Source: Curtobacterium sp. PhB115
Lineage (GTDB): Bacteria; Actinomycetota; Actinomycetes; Actinomycetales; Microbacteriaceae
Reading direction: 5' to 3'
Assembly (NCBI RefSeq): GCF_003752025.1
Contig: NZ_RJKR01000012.1
Location: 1-64,000 of the forward strand
Length of the DNA stretch: 64,000 nucleotides
Shown here: piece after piece, positions 16,487 through 24,926 of the stretch
Numbering within the stretch: position 1 is the stretch's first letter
Layout: each line of letters begins with the position of its first letter
Translations under genes and position numbers: made by a program
The notes under the pieces: model-generated
The model's database searches: none
Told to the model about the DNA's origin: nothing
The model's input: the letters and a program-made list of their open reading frames with translations, nothing else

Positions 16487-18015
16487 GAGACAACACCTCC
16501 ACGTGCTGCTCGGAGCCGGCGGAGGAACCACGGCAGGCACGCGATGACGCCGGCGGCGCGGACCCAGTTCCAGAGGGCGTCCTGCGGGACGAGCAGCGAC
16601 GCTGCTGCGACGGCGAGCGCCGCGGCGAGGGTCAGCACGACCCGGAGGCCGGGACCCCGCCACTCGCGGCGGTCGGACAGGGCGAACTGCTGCATCGCGG
16701 CCAGGATCACGTACGCCAGGACGGTCGCGAGCGCGGCGCCGGCGATACCGAACAGCGGGACGAGCAGCAGGTTCGCCGCGATGTTGACCACGCCCGCGAT
16801 CGCGGCGATCACGCCGACGGCCACGCCTCGACGTTCCACCAGGAGCAACCGTCCGGTCGCTCCGCTCGCGACCACCGGCAGTGCCGTGATCGCGACGATG
16901 AAGACCACGACGGTGAGTTCCTGCACCCGGTACGACGCGGGCGCGAGGATCGGCAGCGCGACGGGTGAGGCCAGCGTGACGGCCAGCAGCACGGGCGCGA
17001 GCATCCGGTAGAGCTCGTCGCGCGAGTGCATGGCGAGCTCGCGGCGGGCGACGGCGTCGCGGAGGGCGGCGAAGTGCGGCGCCCAGGCCTGGTTGGTGAA
17101 CGTGAGCAGCAGGATGACGGCGGACCCGACGACGTAGGCGATCTGGTAGCGGGCGACCTCTTCCGGGCCGAGCAGTCGCTGCACGACGACGCGGTCGCCG
17201 GCGTTCAGGACGAAGTACGACAGGTTGCCGAGCGCGATCGGGATGCCGAGCCGGAACGCACGGGCCGTGGTCTTCCGGTCGAACAGGCCGGCGAGCCGCG
17301 GTCGGGTGGCCGCGATGCCGATGACCATGGCGACGCCCTGTGCGACGACGCCACCCCACGCGTACGTGGTGGCGTCGGCGTGCACGAGGGTGAGCAGCCC
17401 GAGGCCGATGATCGAGCCGCCGATGGACGACAGCAGGCTCGTCACCGCGAAGACCTTGATGCGGTCCTGCGCGACGAGGAGCGCGAGGGAGATCTGCACG
17501 ATCGCTGCGGGCCCGGTCCAGAGCACGGCGACGAGGAGCAGCGGGTGCGCGCCGACGAACCCGGCGGCGTCGCCCCAGAGCGGGATCGTGCTGAGGGCGA
17601 TGACCGTGACCACGGACGCGGTGACCATGCCGACGGCGAGGAGACCACGGGCACGGCGATCGTCGCCGTCCTCCGCGCGCTGCAGCACCGAGGCCTGGTC
17701 GATGCCGGCGACCGCCAGCACGACGAGCGCCTGGTAGAGCGCGATCGCGGAGGCGAGGACGCCGAACTCGGCCGGCGGCATGAGGTGCGCGAGCACCGGG
17801 GAGATGAGCGAGGAGACGACGAGCTGCATCGACCACACGACGACGTAGAGCAGGCCGCGGCCGAAGAGCGCGTTGGCGCCCTTGCGGACGGCGACGCTCC
17901 CGGTGTCGAGCGATTCGGGCGCCGGGGCGACGGGCTGGTCCGACAACACCTCGGACACGTCGGCTGCTTCGCGCGCCGCACGGGCCTCGCGTCGGGTCTG
18001 CGGGGGAACGGTCAC
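16483..18015 (-). CDS. Polysaccharide flippase, Wzx/MOP type
   Basis: A 510-residue polytopic protein with about 12-14 hydrophobic segments and a charged N-terminal tail of about 55 residues. It resembles oligosaccharide flippases of the MOP superfamily, which move undecaprenyl-linked repeat units across the membrane. The long internal pseudo-symmetry, SLISPVLAHLMPPAEFG at the first helices and the central IALGNLSYFVLNAGDRVVV segment are typical of the family. The GTG start overlaps the stop of the GT14 gene (GTGA). It supplies the export step for the glycosyltransferases nearby. Confidence 0.85.
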   Translation of the reverse strand: MTVPPQTRREARAAREAADVSEVLSDQPVAPAPESLDTGSVAVRKGANALFGRGLLYVVVWSMQLVVSSLISPVLAHLMPPAEFGVLASAIALYQALVVLAVAGIDQASVLQRAEDGDDRRARGLLAVGMVTASVVTVIALSTIPLWGDAAGFVGAHPLLLVAVLWTGPAAIVQISLALLVAQDRIKVFAVTSLLSSIGGSIIGLGLLTLVHADATTYAWGGVVAQGVAMVIGIAATRPRLAGLFDRKTTARAFRLGIPIALGNLSYFVLNAGDRVVVQRLLGPEEVARYQIAYVVGSAVILLLTFTNQAWAPHFAALRDAVARRELAMHSRDELYRMLAPVLLAVTLASPVALPILAPASYRVQELTVVVFIVAITALPVVASGATGRLLLVERRGVAVGVIAAIAGVVNIAANLLLVPLFGIAGAALATVLAYVILAAMQQFALSDRREWRGPGLRVVLTLAAALAVAAASLLVPQDALWNWVRAAGVIACLPWFLRRLRAARGGVVS

Positions 18016-18968
18016 GGTGCGACCACCGCTGCAGCGGACGGACGAGCAGCAGGGCGAGCAGCCGGCTGAGCGGACGGACGCGCAGCGCCCTCCCGCAGCC
18101 CGAACGCGGCGTCGACGATGTCGAGCAGGTCGGCGCTCCGGTCGGTCGAGAACTTCCGCGCGAACAGGTGTGGCAGCTCGACGTCGGGGTCGGTGCGGCG
18201 TTCCAGCACCTGCCCGGCGTCGGCGGTCGTCAGCCACGGCGGGCTCTTCCGCGCCGTGCCGTCCCACCCGATCCACCACAGTGCGTGCGGGACGTGCTCG
18301 TCGGCGAACCCGGGGGTCAGGGCCGGCGAGTTGAGGACCGAGGGGACGAAGGTCTCGTCCGCGACCCAGCTCCGGCGCCAGAACCGGACGAGGTCCGGAC
18401 GCTGGTCCACCGCGTCGACGACCGCCGCCGCGTGCTGTCGGGCCAGGACCTTCATCTGCGACCCACCGGCGGGCACGACGTCGTGGGGCAGGCGACGGGG
18501 GACCGGCAGCCGGAGCATGTGCTTGCGCCATGCCCAGTGCGGGTACCGCAGCCGGGCGACGCCGCCGTTCGGACCCCACTCCGCGTACGGCAGCGGGTGC
18601 ACGGCGATGAACGACTCGTGCCGGTGCGCCTCGAGGAGCGCGGTCACCTCGGTCGCGTTCGCGAGCGGGTAGTCGCTGCCGGTGAGGACGGCCACGTGCG
18701 TCGCGTCCGTCTCGGCCAGGGCGGCGCGGTAGCCGGAGACCTCGGCGGCGACGTTCTCCCACTTCGCCCAACCGGTGCGGATCCGGGGCAGCAGCCGGAC
18801 ACGCGCGGGCAGGCCGTCGGTCATCGCCCGGAACACGTGGTCCGGGGTCCGTGCGTCGACGTGCAGGAACACCGGGAACGGGTCGAGCGCCTCGACGAGC
18901 CGGCGCACGTGCTCTGGGTCCTCGTGGGCGAGGACGATGCACGCAGGAGCGGCGGGGGAGATGGCCAT
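18012..18968 (-). CDS. Family 14 (core-2/I-branching-like) glycosyltransferase
   Basis: A 318-residue enzyme of the beta-1,6-N-acetylglucosaminyltransferase/xylosyltransferase superfamily. It opens with CIVLAHEDPEHVRRLV. VLTGSDYPL corresponds to the family's conserved SGxDYPL-type loop, and GSQMKVLAR to the GSQW-type motif. The Ala/Pro-rich last 30 residues look unstructured. First gene of the minus-strand operon. Its ATG lies 7 nt after a TAGCGT -10 box with a TTGTCG -35 and an upstream TGCGG-N4-CCGCA-type dyad, so the mRNA is probably leaderless and regulated with the other glycan genes. Confidence 0.8.
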   Translation of the reverse strand: MAISPAAPACIVLAHEDPEHVRRLVEALDPFPVFLHVDARTPDHVFRAMTDGLPARVRLLPRIRTGWAKWENVAAEVSGYRAALAETDATHVAVLTGSDYPLANATEVTALLEAHRHESFIAVHPLPYAEWGPNGGVARLRYPHWAWRKHMLRLPVPRRLPHDVVPAGGSQMKVLARQHAAAVVDAVDQRPDLVRFWRRSWVADETFVPSVLNSPALTPGFADEHVPHALWWIGWDGTARKSPPWLTTADAGQVLERRTDPDVELPHLFARKFSTDRSADLLDIVDAAFGLREGAARPSAQPAARPAARPSAAAVVAP

Positions 18969-18975
18969 GGACGCG

Positions 18976-19047
18976 ACGCTAACCGCGTCGTTCCGGGCCC
19001 GACAAGGCAGTCAGGAGGCTCCTGCGGGGAAGCGGCGGTTTCCCGCA
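18976..19047 (-). promoter_or_regulatory. Promoter and operator of the GT14-flippase-GT4 operon
   Basis: On the minus strand: dyad TGCGG-GAAA-CCGCC (19047-19034), 28 nt, TTGTCG (19005-19000), 18 nt, TAGCGT (18981-18976), 7 nt, ATG. The gene at 20883-22214 has the same parts at the same distances. Confidence 0.7.
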
Positions 19048-19061
19048 CCACCCCCTGCTGA

Positions 19062-19235
19062 TCAGCGGTTCCGGCGGAACTTCGGGCAGTCGCAGAGGGC
19101 GCAGTCGGTGCCGGGACGGTAGTGCTCGTGGGCGTCCTGCACGTGTCCGCAGACGCACGTCGTGGTGTCGACCACGAGGACGGTCCGTTCGGAGGGGAGC
19201 ACGGTGCCGAACTCGGTGCTGGGGCCCAGCGGCAT
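19062..19235 (-). CDS. Small Cys-rich protein, probable zinc ribbon (57 aa)
   Basis: A 57-residue ORF. Cysteines fall as CVCGH near residues 27-31 and CALCDC near 45-50, with His residues between, which suggests a zinc-binding fold. The very basic tail is KFRRNR. An unusually good Shine-Dalgarno sequence (GAGGAGG, about 6 nt upstream of the ATG on the minus strand) supports translation in a region where most genes lack one. I do not recognise a named family. It lies alone between two divergent glycosyltransferase units and is too short for most gene callers. Confidence 0.7.
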   Translation of the reverse strand: MPLGPSTEFGTVLPSERTVLVVDTTTCVCGHVQDAHEHYRPGTDCALCDCPKFRRNR

Positions 19236-19306
19236 GCGTCCTCCTCGTGCCCGGCGCGCTGCCGCCGGGTCGTCCTCACGATCCTACGGGTCCGAGCCCC
19301 TCCGGT

Positions 19307-19387
19307 GGCGGCAAACCGCAAGTCGGACGACCGTCGCCGCATCCGCGGGGCACCGCCGTTGACCCCGCCGGAGCGTCCCCGGAGCAT
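19307..19387 (+). promoter_or_regulatory. Operator dyad and promoter of the GT2 gene at 19394
   Basis: Dyad GGCGG-CAAA-CCGCA (19307-19320), 38 nt, TTGACC (19359-19364), 17 nt, GAGCAT (19382-19387), 6 nt, ATG. Compared with the two minus-strand units, the dyad is 10 bp (one helical turn) further from the -35. Confidence 0.6.
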
Positions 19388-19393
19388 CGGAGC

Positions 19394-20701
19394 ATGACCG
19401 ACCACCAGGCGACCACCACCAGCGTGCTCACGCTCACGCCCGCGATGCCCTCGCCCGACGCGCCCACCTGGGCCGGCGCCGCCTGGGTCGGGGCCGTCGA
19501 CCGGCAGGAGGCGCTCGCCGCATCCGCCGTCGAGCTCGCCGGTGCCGAGGGCTTCCGCCGCGCCCGGCTGCTCGTCCGCGACGGCCGCGAGATCGCCGGA
19601 TTCGTCGACGTCGCCGTCGACGCGAGCGGGGACGTGGACCCGGCCGAGCTGGGACCGGCCCTGCGCGCCCTGCGTGCCACGGGCCTCCCGGCCGCTGCCA
19701 CGGGCACGCCCGTCGGGCGCGTCTCGGTCGTCATCGGCACCCGCGACCGACCGGACGCCGTCCGTCGCGTCGTGCGCTCCGTGCTCGCGTCCGAGTACTA
19801 CGACTTCGAGGTCTTCGTCGTCGACAACGCACCGAGCACGTCGGCGACGCGCGACGTGGTCGCCTCGTTCGCGGATGACCGACTGCACTACGTCCTGGAG
19901 GCCCGACCCGGCGTCTCGCGCGCACGGAACGCCGGTCTCGCCCTCGCGTCCGGGGCCGTGGTCGCCTTCGTCGACGACGACGTGGTCGTCGACCGGCACT
20001 GGCTCGCGGCGCTCGCCGACGCGTACGCCCGCGACGCGGACGTCGACTGCGTCACCGGACTCGTACCGAGCGGTGAGCTGCGGACCCCCACCCAGCGGTA
20101 CTTCGACGAGCGGGTGACCTGGGCGCGCAACACCGAGCGCCGGGTGTTCCGGACCTCGGCGCCGCCAGCGGACCTGCCGCTGTTCCCGTTCTCGGTCGGG
20201 GCGTTCGGCACCGGCGCGAACATGTCGCTCCGGCGGTCGGCGGCCCTCGCCCTCGGCGGCTTCGACGTCGCCCTCGGCCCCGGCACGCCGGCGCGCGCGG
20301 GGGAGGACCCCGACGTGTTCACGCGGGTGCTCTTCTCCGGGGGCGCGCTGGCCGTCGAACCGACCGCCCTCGTGTGGCACGAGCACCGGGCCGACCGGGC
20401 AGCGCTCCGCTCGCAGGCGCTCGGCTACGGCACCGGGCTCGGCGCCTGGGTCGCGAAGCTCGTGCTCCGTCCCCGCACGGCGGTGGCGGTGTTCCGCCGG
20501 GCCGTCGGTGCGCTCCGGCAGCTCGGGGCGCTCGGACAGGGCCCCGGGACCGACCAGGTGGCGACGCCGGTGGACGGCGTCGGTGCGTGGACGGCCGACG
20601 AGGAGTTCCTCGCGGCGACCGCCGGCCTCAAGCGGGTCGAGCTGACCGCGGCGCTCGGCGGTCCGTGGCGCTACGTGCTGGGGCGGCTGCGCCGCGGGTG
20701 A
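19394..20701 (+). CDS. Family 2 glycosyltransferase
   Basis: A 435-residue GT2 enzyme with a roughly 110-residue N-terminal extension also present in the fusion protein at 8181. VSVVIGTRDRPDAV starts the GT-A fold. FVDDDVVVD near residue 194 is an intact DDD motif, and GEDPDVF and VWHEHR are the acceptor-side motifs. It is monocistronic, with its own dyad and promoter, and probably leaderless. It ends in a Gly/Arg tail and is followed by two palindromes. Likely a cytoplasmic transferase for the same surface polymer. It is a useful active reference for the degenerate domain at 8181. Confidence 0.85.
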   Translation: MTDHQATTTSVLTLTPAMPSPDAPTWAGAAWVGAVDRQEALAASAVELAGAEGFRRARLLVRDGREIAGFVDVAVDASGDVDPAELGPALRALRATGLPAAATGTPVGRVSVVIGTRDRPDAVRRVVRSVLASEYYDFEVFVVDNAPSTSATRDVVASFADDRLHYVLEARPGVSRARNAGLALASGAVVAFVDDDVVVDRHWLAALADAYARDADVDCVTGLVPSGELRTPTQRYFDERVTWARNTERRVFRTSAPPADLPLFPFSVGAFGTGANMSLRRSAALALGGFDVALGPGTPARAGEDPDVFTRVLFSGGALAVEPTALVWHEHRADRAALRSQALGYGTGLGAWVAKLVLRPRTAVAVFRRAVGALRQLGALGQGPGTDQVATPVDGVGAWTADEEFLAATAGLKRVELTAALGGPWRYVLGRLRRG

Positions 20702-20755
20702 CCCGGGGCGCGGCGCGGCGGGCGCGGCGGGCGGGCACGCGGAGCGGCACCAGTC

Positions 20756-20797
20756 TTGCGACAGAACACGCGCGGTACGACGCGTGTTCTGTCGCAA
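20756..20797. repeat. Inverted repeat with TTGCGACAGAACACG arms
   Basis: Perfect 17-nt arms (20756-20772 with 20781-20797) around an 8-nt loop. Related, less perfect copies lie at 28195-28240 and 39827-39870. Confidence 0.8.
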
Positions 20798-20822
20798 CTC
20801 GCGTGTGCTCGCGCGACCACGA

Positions 20823-20868
20823 ACGGACGGGAGGCCCGTGGCGGTGTCGCCACGGGCCTCCCGTCCGT
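20823..20868. repeat. Dispersed GC-rich palindrome, copy 2
   Basis: A 46-bp palindrome (arms ACGGACGGGAGGCCCGTGGCG, 4-nt loop) between convergent GT2 genes. Probably works as a terminator in both directions. Confidence 0.85.
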
Positions 20869-20882
20869 CGGTGTGGGTGCGT

Positions 20883-22214
20883 TCACTCCCCGTGGTTGCT
20901 GCTCGCCTCCACGTCACGCCAGAACTTCCGGCTCCGGAAGTACGCCGCGGGACCGGCCGGGAAGCCGCGGAACTCGTGGTAGGCCAGGGACCGGGGGATC
21001 CGGGTCGTGGAGGCCTCGGTGATCGTCTCGGCTGCGGCGTCGCGGCGGCCGGCCAGCCGTGACACGAGCTGCTTCAGCTTGATCTTGCCGGCACGGGGCA
21101 TCAGTCGAGCGAGGACCAGCGCGTGCCGACGGTCCTTCGCGATGAGCTCGCACATCAGGGCCGTGAAGCCGACGCCGTTGGAGTGCAGCTGCCCGTGCAG
21201 GCCCTCGAGCGTCTGGCGGTGCCGGTGGTGCACGACGGCGCGGGGCTCGAAGCCGATCCGTCCGCCGGCCCACAGGATGTCGATGAAGATGGCGAGGTCC
21301 TCGCCGCCGCGTGCGGGCACCCCGGCGCCGAGCACCGGGTCGAACCCACCGACGGCGTCGAAGGCCGAGCGGCGGACGGCCCAGTTCGCGCCGGCACCGT
21401 AGCCGCCGATCCCGTACACCGCGAAGTGCTTCTGCACGGTGCCGTCGGGGCTCACCGCGGTCGCCTGCGCGTGCCGCATGACCCCGGGGACGTCGTCCGG
21501 GATGATCGTCACGGGAGCGAAGGTGCGCTCGCCGCTGAAGCCGCCGTAGTACGCCTCGTACCAGATCTGCGCGGGGGTCTCGAGTTCGACGGGCAGGATC
21601 ATCCCGGTCACCGCGGCCACCTCGGGCTCGCGGACGAACCGGGTGCCGATCGAGCGGAGCCACTGCGGATCCACGCGGACGTCGTCGTCGGTGAAGGCGA
21701 TGACCTCGCCGTTCGCAGCGGCGACGCCGGCGTTCCGGCCGGCCGAGCATCCAGGACGGCGTTCGACGACGAGTCGCACGTTGCGGCCCTCGAGGAGTCC
21801 GGGCAGCGCGTCGATCTCCGGCAGCTTCACGCGGTTGTCGACGAGGACGACCTCGTAGCGCGGGTAGTCGAGGTGCTCGAGGAAGTCGAGGAGCTTCCCG
21901 ATGTCCTCCACGCGCGTGACGATGGTGGAGACCACGATCGAGATCAGCGGCAGCTCGTGGTCGGGGACCGGCGCCTGGTCGTCGCCGGTGGTGCGCACGA
22001 CCTCGTCGACGAGCGGTGCGAGGGCACGGGCGGCGTCGGCCGGGTCGGCGGTGAGCAGCACGTCGAGGGTCGTGACGGGGAAGCCGTCGCGGTAGCCGAC
22101 GACGAGTGCGGAGGAACCCGACTCGTCGGCGACCAGCCGCGGCAGCGGAGCGTCGAGATCGACGCTGACGACCCGACGGGGGCCGGGCACGGTGACGGAG
22201 GAGTGCTGGGTCAT
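20883..22214 (-). CDS. Family 2 glycosyltransferase
   Basis: A 443-residue GT2 enzyme. ISIVVSTIVTRVED opens the catalytic domain after a roughly 95-residue N-terminal preamble. FTDDDVRVD is the DDD nucleotide-sugar motif, GEDLAIF follows, and VHHRHRQ replaces the common WHxHR. A basic C-terminal region includes KIKLKQLVSRLAGRR. The ATG is 7 nt from a TAGCGT -10 box; an in-frame start upstream would overlap the promoter. It is monocistronic and co-regulated by motif with the other glycosyltransferases. Confidence 0.85.
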   Translation of the reverse strand: MTQHSSVTVPGPRRVVSVDLDAPLPRLVADESGSSALVVGYRDGFPVTTLDVLLTADPADAARALAPLVDEVVRTTGDDQAPVPDHELPLISIVVSTIVTRVEDIGKLLDFLEHLDYPRYEVVLVDNRVKLPEIDALPGLLEGRNVRLVVERRPGCSAGRNAGVAAANGEVIAFTDDDVRVDPQWLRSIGTRFVREPEVAAVTGMILPVELETPAQIWYEAYYGGFSGERTFAPVTIIPDDVPGVMRHAQATAVSPDGTVQKHFAVYGIGGYGAGANWAVRRSAFDAVGGFDPVLGAGVPARGGEDLAIFIDILWAGGRIGFEPRAVVHHRHRQTLEGLHGQLHSNGVGFTALMCELIAKDRRHALVLARLMPRAGKIKLKQLVSRLAGRRDAAAETITEASTTRIPRSLAYHEFRGFPAGPAAYFRSRKFWRDVEASSNHGE

Positions 22215-22221
22215 GTCCCGG

Positions 22222-22292
22222 ACGCTACGGGGAGCGCCGTCCGCCGACAACGCACGGCGGTGCTCGTGGCGGGGTTCGTGCGGGGTTCCGCA
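22222..22292 (-). promoter_or_regulatory. Promoter and operator of the GT2 gene at 20883-22214
   Basis: Minus strand: dyad TGCGG-AACC-CCGCA (22292-22279), 28 nt, TTGTCG (22250-22245), 17 nt, TAGCGT (22227-22222), 7 nt, ATG. The layout is nearly identical to that upstream of the GT14 operon. Confidence 0.7.
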
Positions 22293-22320
22293 GTCGGCGC
22301 GCTCGACCACCCCCGAACAC

Positions 22321-22336
22321 GGGTGAGCGCTCACCC
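22321..22336. promoter_or_regulatory. Candidate LacI-family operator, distal
   Basis: A perfect 16-bp palindrome, GGGTGAGCGCTCACCC, containing the GTGAGCGCTCAC core of the idealised lac operator. It lies about 180 nt upstream of the ABC-transporter operon, which ends with a LacI-type regulator gene. Confidence 0.5.
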
Positions 22337-22383
22337 AGGAAGTCTCCGGGACTTCCAAGGTCACGCTCAGGTCACGGAACCGA

Positions 22384-22421
22384 TGCAACCGGTTGCGGAA
22401 CCCCCGGGGCGGGCGTAGCTT
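22384..22421 (+). promoter_or_regulatory. Promoter with overlapping LacI-type operator, sugar ABC operon
   Basis: The palindrome TGCAACCGGTTGCG (22384-22397) has the central AACCGGTT layout common to LacI/GalR-family sites. It overlaps the -35 TTGCGG (22393-22398). A 17-nt spacer leads to TAGCTT (22416-22421). Binding there would block RNA polymerase. Confidence 0.6.
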
Positions 22422-22512
22422 CCTCCACCAGCAGGCAGCGTCGCCTGCTCCAGGGCAGTGTCGTCGACACCCGATCGATGCCCCCTGGTGATCTCGATGA
22501 GGAGACAACGCT

Positions 22513-23790
22513 GTGAAGACAACACGCGCCAGGGTGCGGTTCGCATCCGTTGCGGGGGTCGCGGTCATCGGCCTCGTGCTCACCGGCTGCTCGAGCGGCA
22601 GCTCCGCGAACGACGACGCCAAGAGCGGCCAGGACAGCCGCGGGCCGATCACCTACGTGCAGGGCAAGGACAACTCCAACGTCGTCCGCCCGCTGATCGC
22701 GAAGTGGAACAAGGCACACCCCGACGAGAAGGTCACCTTCAAGGAGCAGTCCGACCAGGCCGACCAGCAGCACGACGACCTCGTGCAGCACTTCCAGGCC
22801 AAGGACGACAACTACGACGTCGTCGACGTGGACGTCGTCTGGACGGCGGAGTTCGCCGCGAAGGGCTGGCTGACCCCGCTGACCGGCGACATGAAGCTCG
22901 ACACTTCGAAGCTGCTGCCGGCCACGGTGAAGACCGCGACCTACAACGACACGCTCTACGCCGCCCCGCAGACCTCTGACGGCGCGCTGCTCTACTACCG
23001 CAAGGACCTCGTCAAGACGCCTCCGACCACGTGGAAGGAGATGATGGCCGACTGCAAGATCGCGAAGGACGCCGGCATCGGTTGCTACGCCGGGCAGTTC
23101 GCGAAGTACGAGGGGCTGACGGTCAACGCCTCCGAGGCGATCAACGGCTCCGGCGGCTCGGTCCTCAGCAAGGCCGGTGACCCGGACGTCGACACCACGG
23201 ACGCCAAGGCCGGTCTGCAGAACCTCGTCGACGCGTTCAAGGACGGGAACATCCCGGCCGAGGCGATCACGTACCAGGAGGAGCAGGGCCGCACCGCGTT
23301 CGAGGCGGGCAAGCTCCTGTTCCTGCGCAACTGGCCGTACGTGTACAACCTCGCGAAGACCGACGGCTCCAGCAAGGTCAAGGACACCTTCGGCATCGCC
23401 CCGATCCCGGGTGCGGACGGCGTCGGTGCCTCGACCCTCGGCGGACACAACGCGGCGATCAGCGCCTACTCGAAGAACAAGGCCACGGCGCACGACTTCC
23501 TCGAGTTCCTGACCTCGGACGAGACGCAGAAGTTCTTCGCGACCCAGGGCTCCCTCGCCCCGGTCGTCGGTGACCTCTACACGGACACCGAGCTGACCGC
23601 GAAGCTGCCGTACCTGCCCACCCTGCTGAAGTCGATCGAGTCCGCGGAGCCCCGCCCCGTGACGCCGTTCTACCCGGCCGTGACGAAGGCGATCCAGGAC
23701 AACACCTACGCGGCGCTCAAGGGATCGAAGTCGGTCGACGAAGCCATGAAGGACATGCAGGACGCCCTCAAGTCGGCGACCAGCAGTTAG
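22513..23790 (+). CDS. Sugar ABC transporter substrate-binding lipoprotein
   Basis: A 425-residue exported lipoprotein. The signal peptide ends in the lipobox LTGC at Cys26, so it should be lipid-anchored outside the cell. The mature part resembles the extracellular solute-binding protein family 1 (maltose/trehalose/oligosaccharide type), with FEAGKLLFLRNWPYVYN and NKATAHDFLEFL typical of it. The GTG start has a GGAG sequence about 10 nt upstream. First gene of an importer operon. A hairpin repeat separates it from the permease genes, which could keep its mRNA more abundant than theirs. The sugar is unknown. Confidence 0.88.
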   Translation: MKTTRARVRFASVAGVAVIGLVLTGCSSGSSANDDAKSGQDSRGPITYVQGKDNSNVVRPLIAKWNKAHPDEKVTFKEQSDQADQQHDDLVQHFQAKDDNYDVVDVDVVWTAEFAAKGWLTPLTGDMKLDTSKLLPATVKTATYNDTLYAAPQTSDGALLYYRKDLVKTPPTTWKEMMADCKIAKDAGIGCYAGQFAKYEGLTVNASEAINGSGGSVLSKAGDPDVDTTDAKAGLQNLVDAFKDGNIPAEAITYQEEQGRTAFEAGKLLFLRNWPYVYNLAKTDGSSKVKDTFGIAPIPGADGVGASTLGGHNAAISAYSKNKATAHDFLEFLTSDETQKFFATQGSLAPVVGDLYTDTELTAKLPYLPTLLKSIESAEPRPVTPFYPAVTKAIQDNTYAALKGSKSVDEAMKDMQDALKSATSS

Positions 23791-23815
23791 CAACACGCGG
23801 CTCCCGCCGCTTGCC

Positions 23816-23857
23816 GGACCGGAGGCCCGTGGTGCGTCCACCACGGGCCCCCAGTCC
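23816..23857. repeat. Dispersed GC-rich palindrome, copy 3, inside the ABC operon
   Basis: Imperfect palindrome, arms GGAGGCCCGTGGTG and CACCACGGGC with a 4-nt loop, between the binding-protein and first permease genes. Likely partial terminator or mRNA-stabilising hairpin. Confidence 0.75.
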
Positions 23858-23900
23858 GCCCACACTTGCGTTCCGACACCCCCGGCAAGGAGGCCGACAC

Positions 23901-24926
23901 GTGTCAGCAGCAACCGAGATCCCCGCAGCCATCCCGGACCCGAAGGGGATGGAGCCGAAGCAACCCCGCCGCAAGGGCGGCCTGAACGCCGAGCACGGCC
24001 GGTGGGCCGTGTACCTCATCGGCCCGACGATCGTCCTGCTCGCGATCGTCATCGGCTACCCGGTGGTCAGCGCGATCATCCAGTCGTTCCAGCTCGACCA
24101 GGGACTCGACAAGGCCACCGGACTCTTCGTCCAGGGCGGCTTCGCCGGGCTCTCCAACTACGTGCACTGGATCGGCCAGCGGTGCGGCGACGTCGCGTGC
24201 CCGCCCGGCAGCCTCGGCTCCCAGTTCTGGGTGGCCTTCGGCAACACGTTCTTCTTCACGATCGTGACCGTCGTCCTCGAGACCGTCATCGGGCTCTGGA
24301 TGGCCATCATCATGAACCGCGACTTCAAGGGCCGCGCGCTCGTCCGTGCCGCGATCCTCGTGCCGTGGGCCATCCCGACCGCCGTCACCGCGAAGCTCTG
24401 GTACTTCATCTTCGACGCGAACGGCGTGCTCAACCACGTCATCGGCCACCAGGTCCTCTGGTTCTCCGACGAGTGGGCGTCGCGGTTCGCGATCGTCATC
24501 GCCGACACCTGGAAGACGACGCCGTTCATGGCGCTGCTGATCCTCGCGGGGCTGCAGCTCATCCCGGAGGACGTGTACGAGGCCGGCAAGATGGACGGCG
24601 CGTCGACGTTCCAGCGCTTCGTCCTCATCACGCTGCCGCTCGTCCGACCCGCCCTGATGGTCGCCGTCCTGTTCCGTGTGCTCGACGCGCTGCGCATCTA
24701 CGACCTCATCGCGATCATGACCGGTGGCGGCGGTGGTTCCGGCAACGCCACCGTCTCGCTCTCGGTGCTGGTGGTCGACCAGATCCGGCAGGGCTTCAAC
24801 GCCGCGTCCGCCCTGTCCACCATCACGTTCCTCATCGTCTTCATCGTCGCGTTCGTCTTCGTCCGGTTCCTCGGCGCGAACGTCGTGCAGACCCAGGCAG
24901 CACAGCAGAAGGGTGAACTCAAGTGA
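23901..24926 (+). CDS. Sugar ABC transporter permease, MalF type
   Basis: A 341-residue inner-membrane permease with about six transmembrane segments. The EAA loop that contacts the ATPase reads YEAGKMDGASTFQRFVLITLP. The long periplasmic loop after the first helix (VQGGFAGLSNYVHWIG) is typical of MalF-type subunits. I chose the GTG at 23901 because AAGGAGG lies 7-13 nt upstream; a longer form would start in the palindrome. The stop overlaps the next start (GTGA). Confidence 0.88.
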   Translation: MSAATEIPAAIPDPKGMEPKQPRRKGGLNAEHGRWAVYLIGPTIVLLAIVIGYPVVSAIIQSFQLDQGLDKATGLFVQGGFAGLSNYVHWIGQRCGDVACPPGSLGSQFWVAFGNTFFFTIVTVVLETVIGLWMAIIMNRDFKGRALVRAAILVPWAIPTAVTAKLWYFIFDANGVLNHVIGHQVLWFSDEWASRFAIVIADTWKTTPFMALLILAGLQLIPEDVYEAGKMDGASTFQRFVLITLPLVRPALMVAVLFRVLDALRIYDLIAIMTGGGGGSGNATVSLSVLVVDQIRQGFNAASALSTITFLIVFIVAFVFVRFLGANVVQTQAAQQKGELK

